Positions 63,709-64,000 of a stretch of 64,000 nt of DNA are shown here, piece by piece; position 1 is the stretch's first letter, and each line of letters begins with the position of its first letter. The notes under the pieces were generated by a model, which was not told the DNA's origin, ran no database searches, and saw only the letters and a list, made by a program, of their open reading frames with translations. The position numbers and the translations under genes are program-made. This stretch comes from Ferrimonas marina (GTDB taxonomy: Bacteria; Pseudomonadota; Gammaproteobacteria; Enterobacterales; Shewanellaceae), in contig NZ_FQXG01000010.1 in NCBI RefSeq assembly GCF_900129905.1, positions 99,437-163,436 on the forward strand, in the 5' to 3' direction.

Positions 63709-64000
<292 letters not shown>

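Overview
The window is 64 kb of gene-dense, GC-rich chromosome from a gammaproteobacterium. Gene content and order (glnA divergent from typA; glnA-DUF4124-ntrB-ntrC; rsmJ, prlC and gorA close together; menF-D-H-C-E; a beta-helix/diheme cytochrome locus of the Shewanella SO2929/SO2930 type) point to the Alteromonadales. The GC content and several protein variants fit a Ferrimonas-like genome better than Shewanella. The genus is an inference. No plasmid, phage, transposon or CRISPR signature was seen.

Layout from the left. 1-8 kb: the 3' end of recG, a DUF3014 membrane protein, a minus-strand set (yihY, lipoprotein, dtd, thioesterase-like gene) interrupted by about 0.5 kb of highly structured non-coding DNA, then small envelope genes and rluF. 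8-15 kb: the nitrogen-control region, with typA divergent from glnA, a sigma54 promoter with two upstream NtrC sites, and ntrB-ntrC with its own NtrC operator. 15-17.4 kb: cpxR-cpxA with an exact CpxR box. 17.4-31 kb: housekeeping and hypothetical genes (sseA, trmL, DUF2058, a large orphan lipoprotein, an aberrant EF-G paralogue, an autoproteolytic P1 peptidase, a small membrane gene with an in-frame stop codon, yajD, nnrU, yibL, and a catalytic/non-catalytic M16 protease pair). 31-37.5 kb: an MFS, Sel1-repeat and GNAT operon, ferritin, rsmJ and a TetR regulator. 37.6-47 kb: prlC, a double-CDGSH/FMN glutamate-synthase-like fusion, a GST with a cysteine-rich tail, an RcsF-like lipoprotein, gorA, a PDZ protein and outer-membrane beta-barrels. 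47-56 kb: glpK and the menaquinone operon menF-D-H-C-E. 56-63 kb: an AbgT transporter, then a beta-helix/diheme cytochrome fusion, a second diheme cytochrome and an AraC regulator. 63.3-64 kb: the 3' end of an rRNA operon on the minus strand (23S-5S-tRNA-Thr) with its terminator.

How the parts connect. NtrB/NtrC and glutamine synthetase form the classical nitrogen-starvation circuit, with operators visible in the DNA. CpxRA, the RcsF-like lipoprotein, the M16 pair and several lipoproteins suggest strong investment in envelope monitoring. The men genes supply menaquinone, as expected of an anaerobically respiring marine bacterium. The two TIGR03806-type cytochromes are probable periplasmic or surface electron-transfer proteins of unknown role. 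The 58-63 kb locus is the best candidate for an uncharacterised system. The two-CDGSH/GltS-FMN fusion and the cysteine-tailed GST beside the RcsF-like gene and gorA are the next most interesting.
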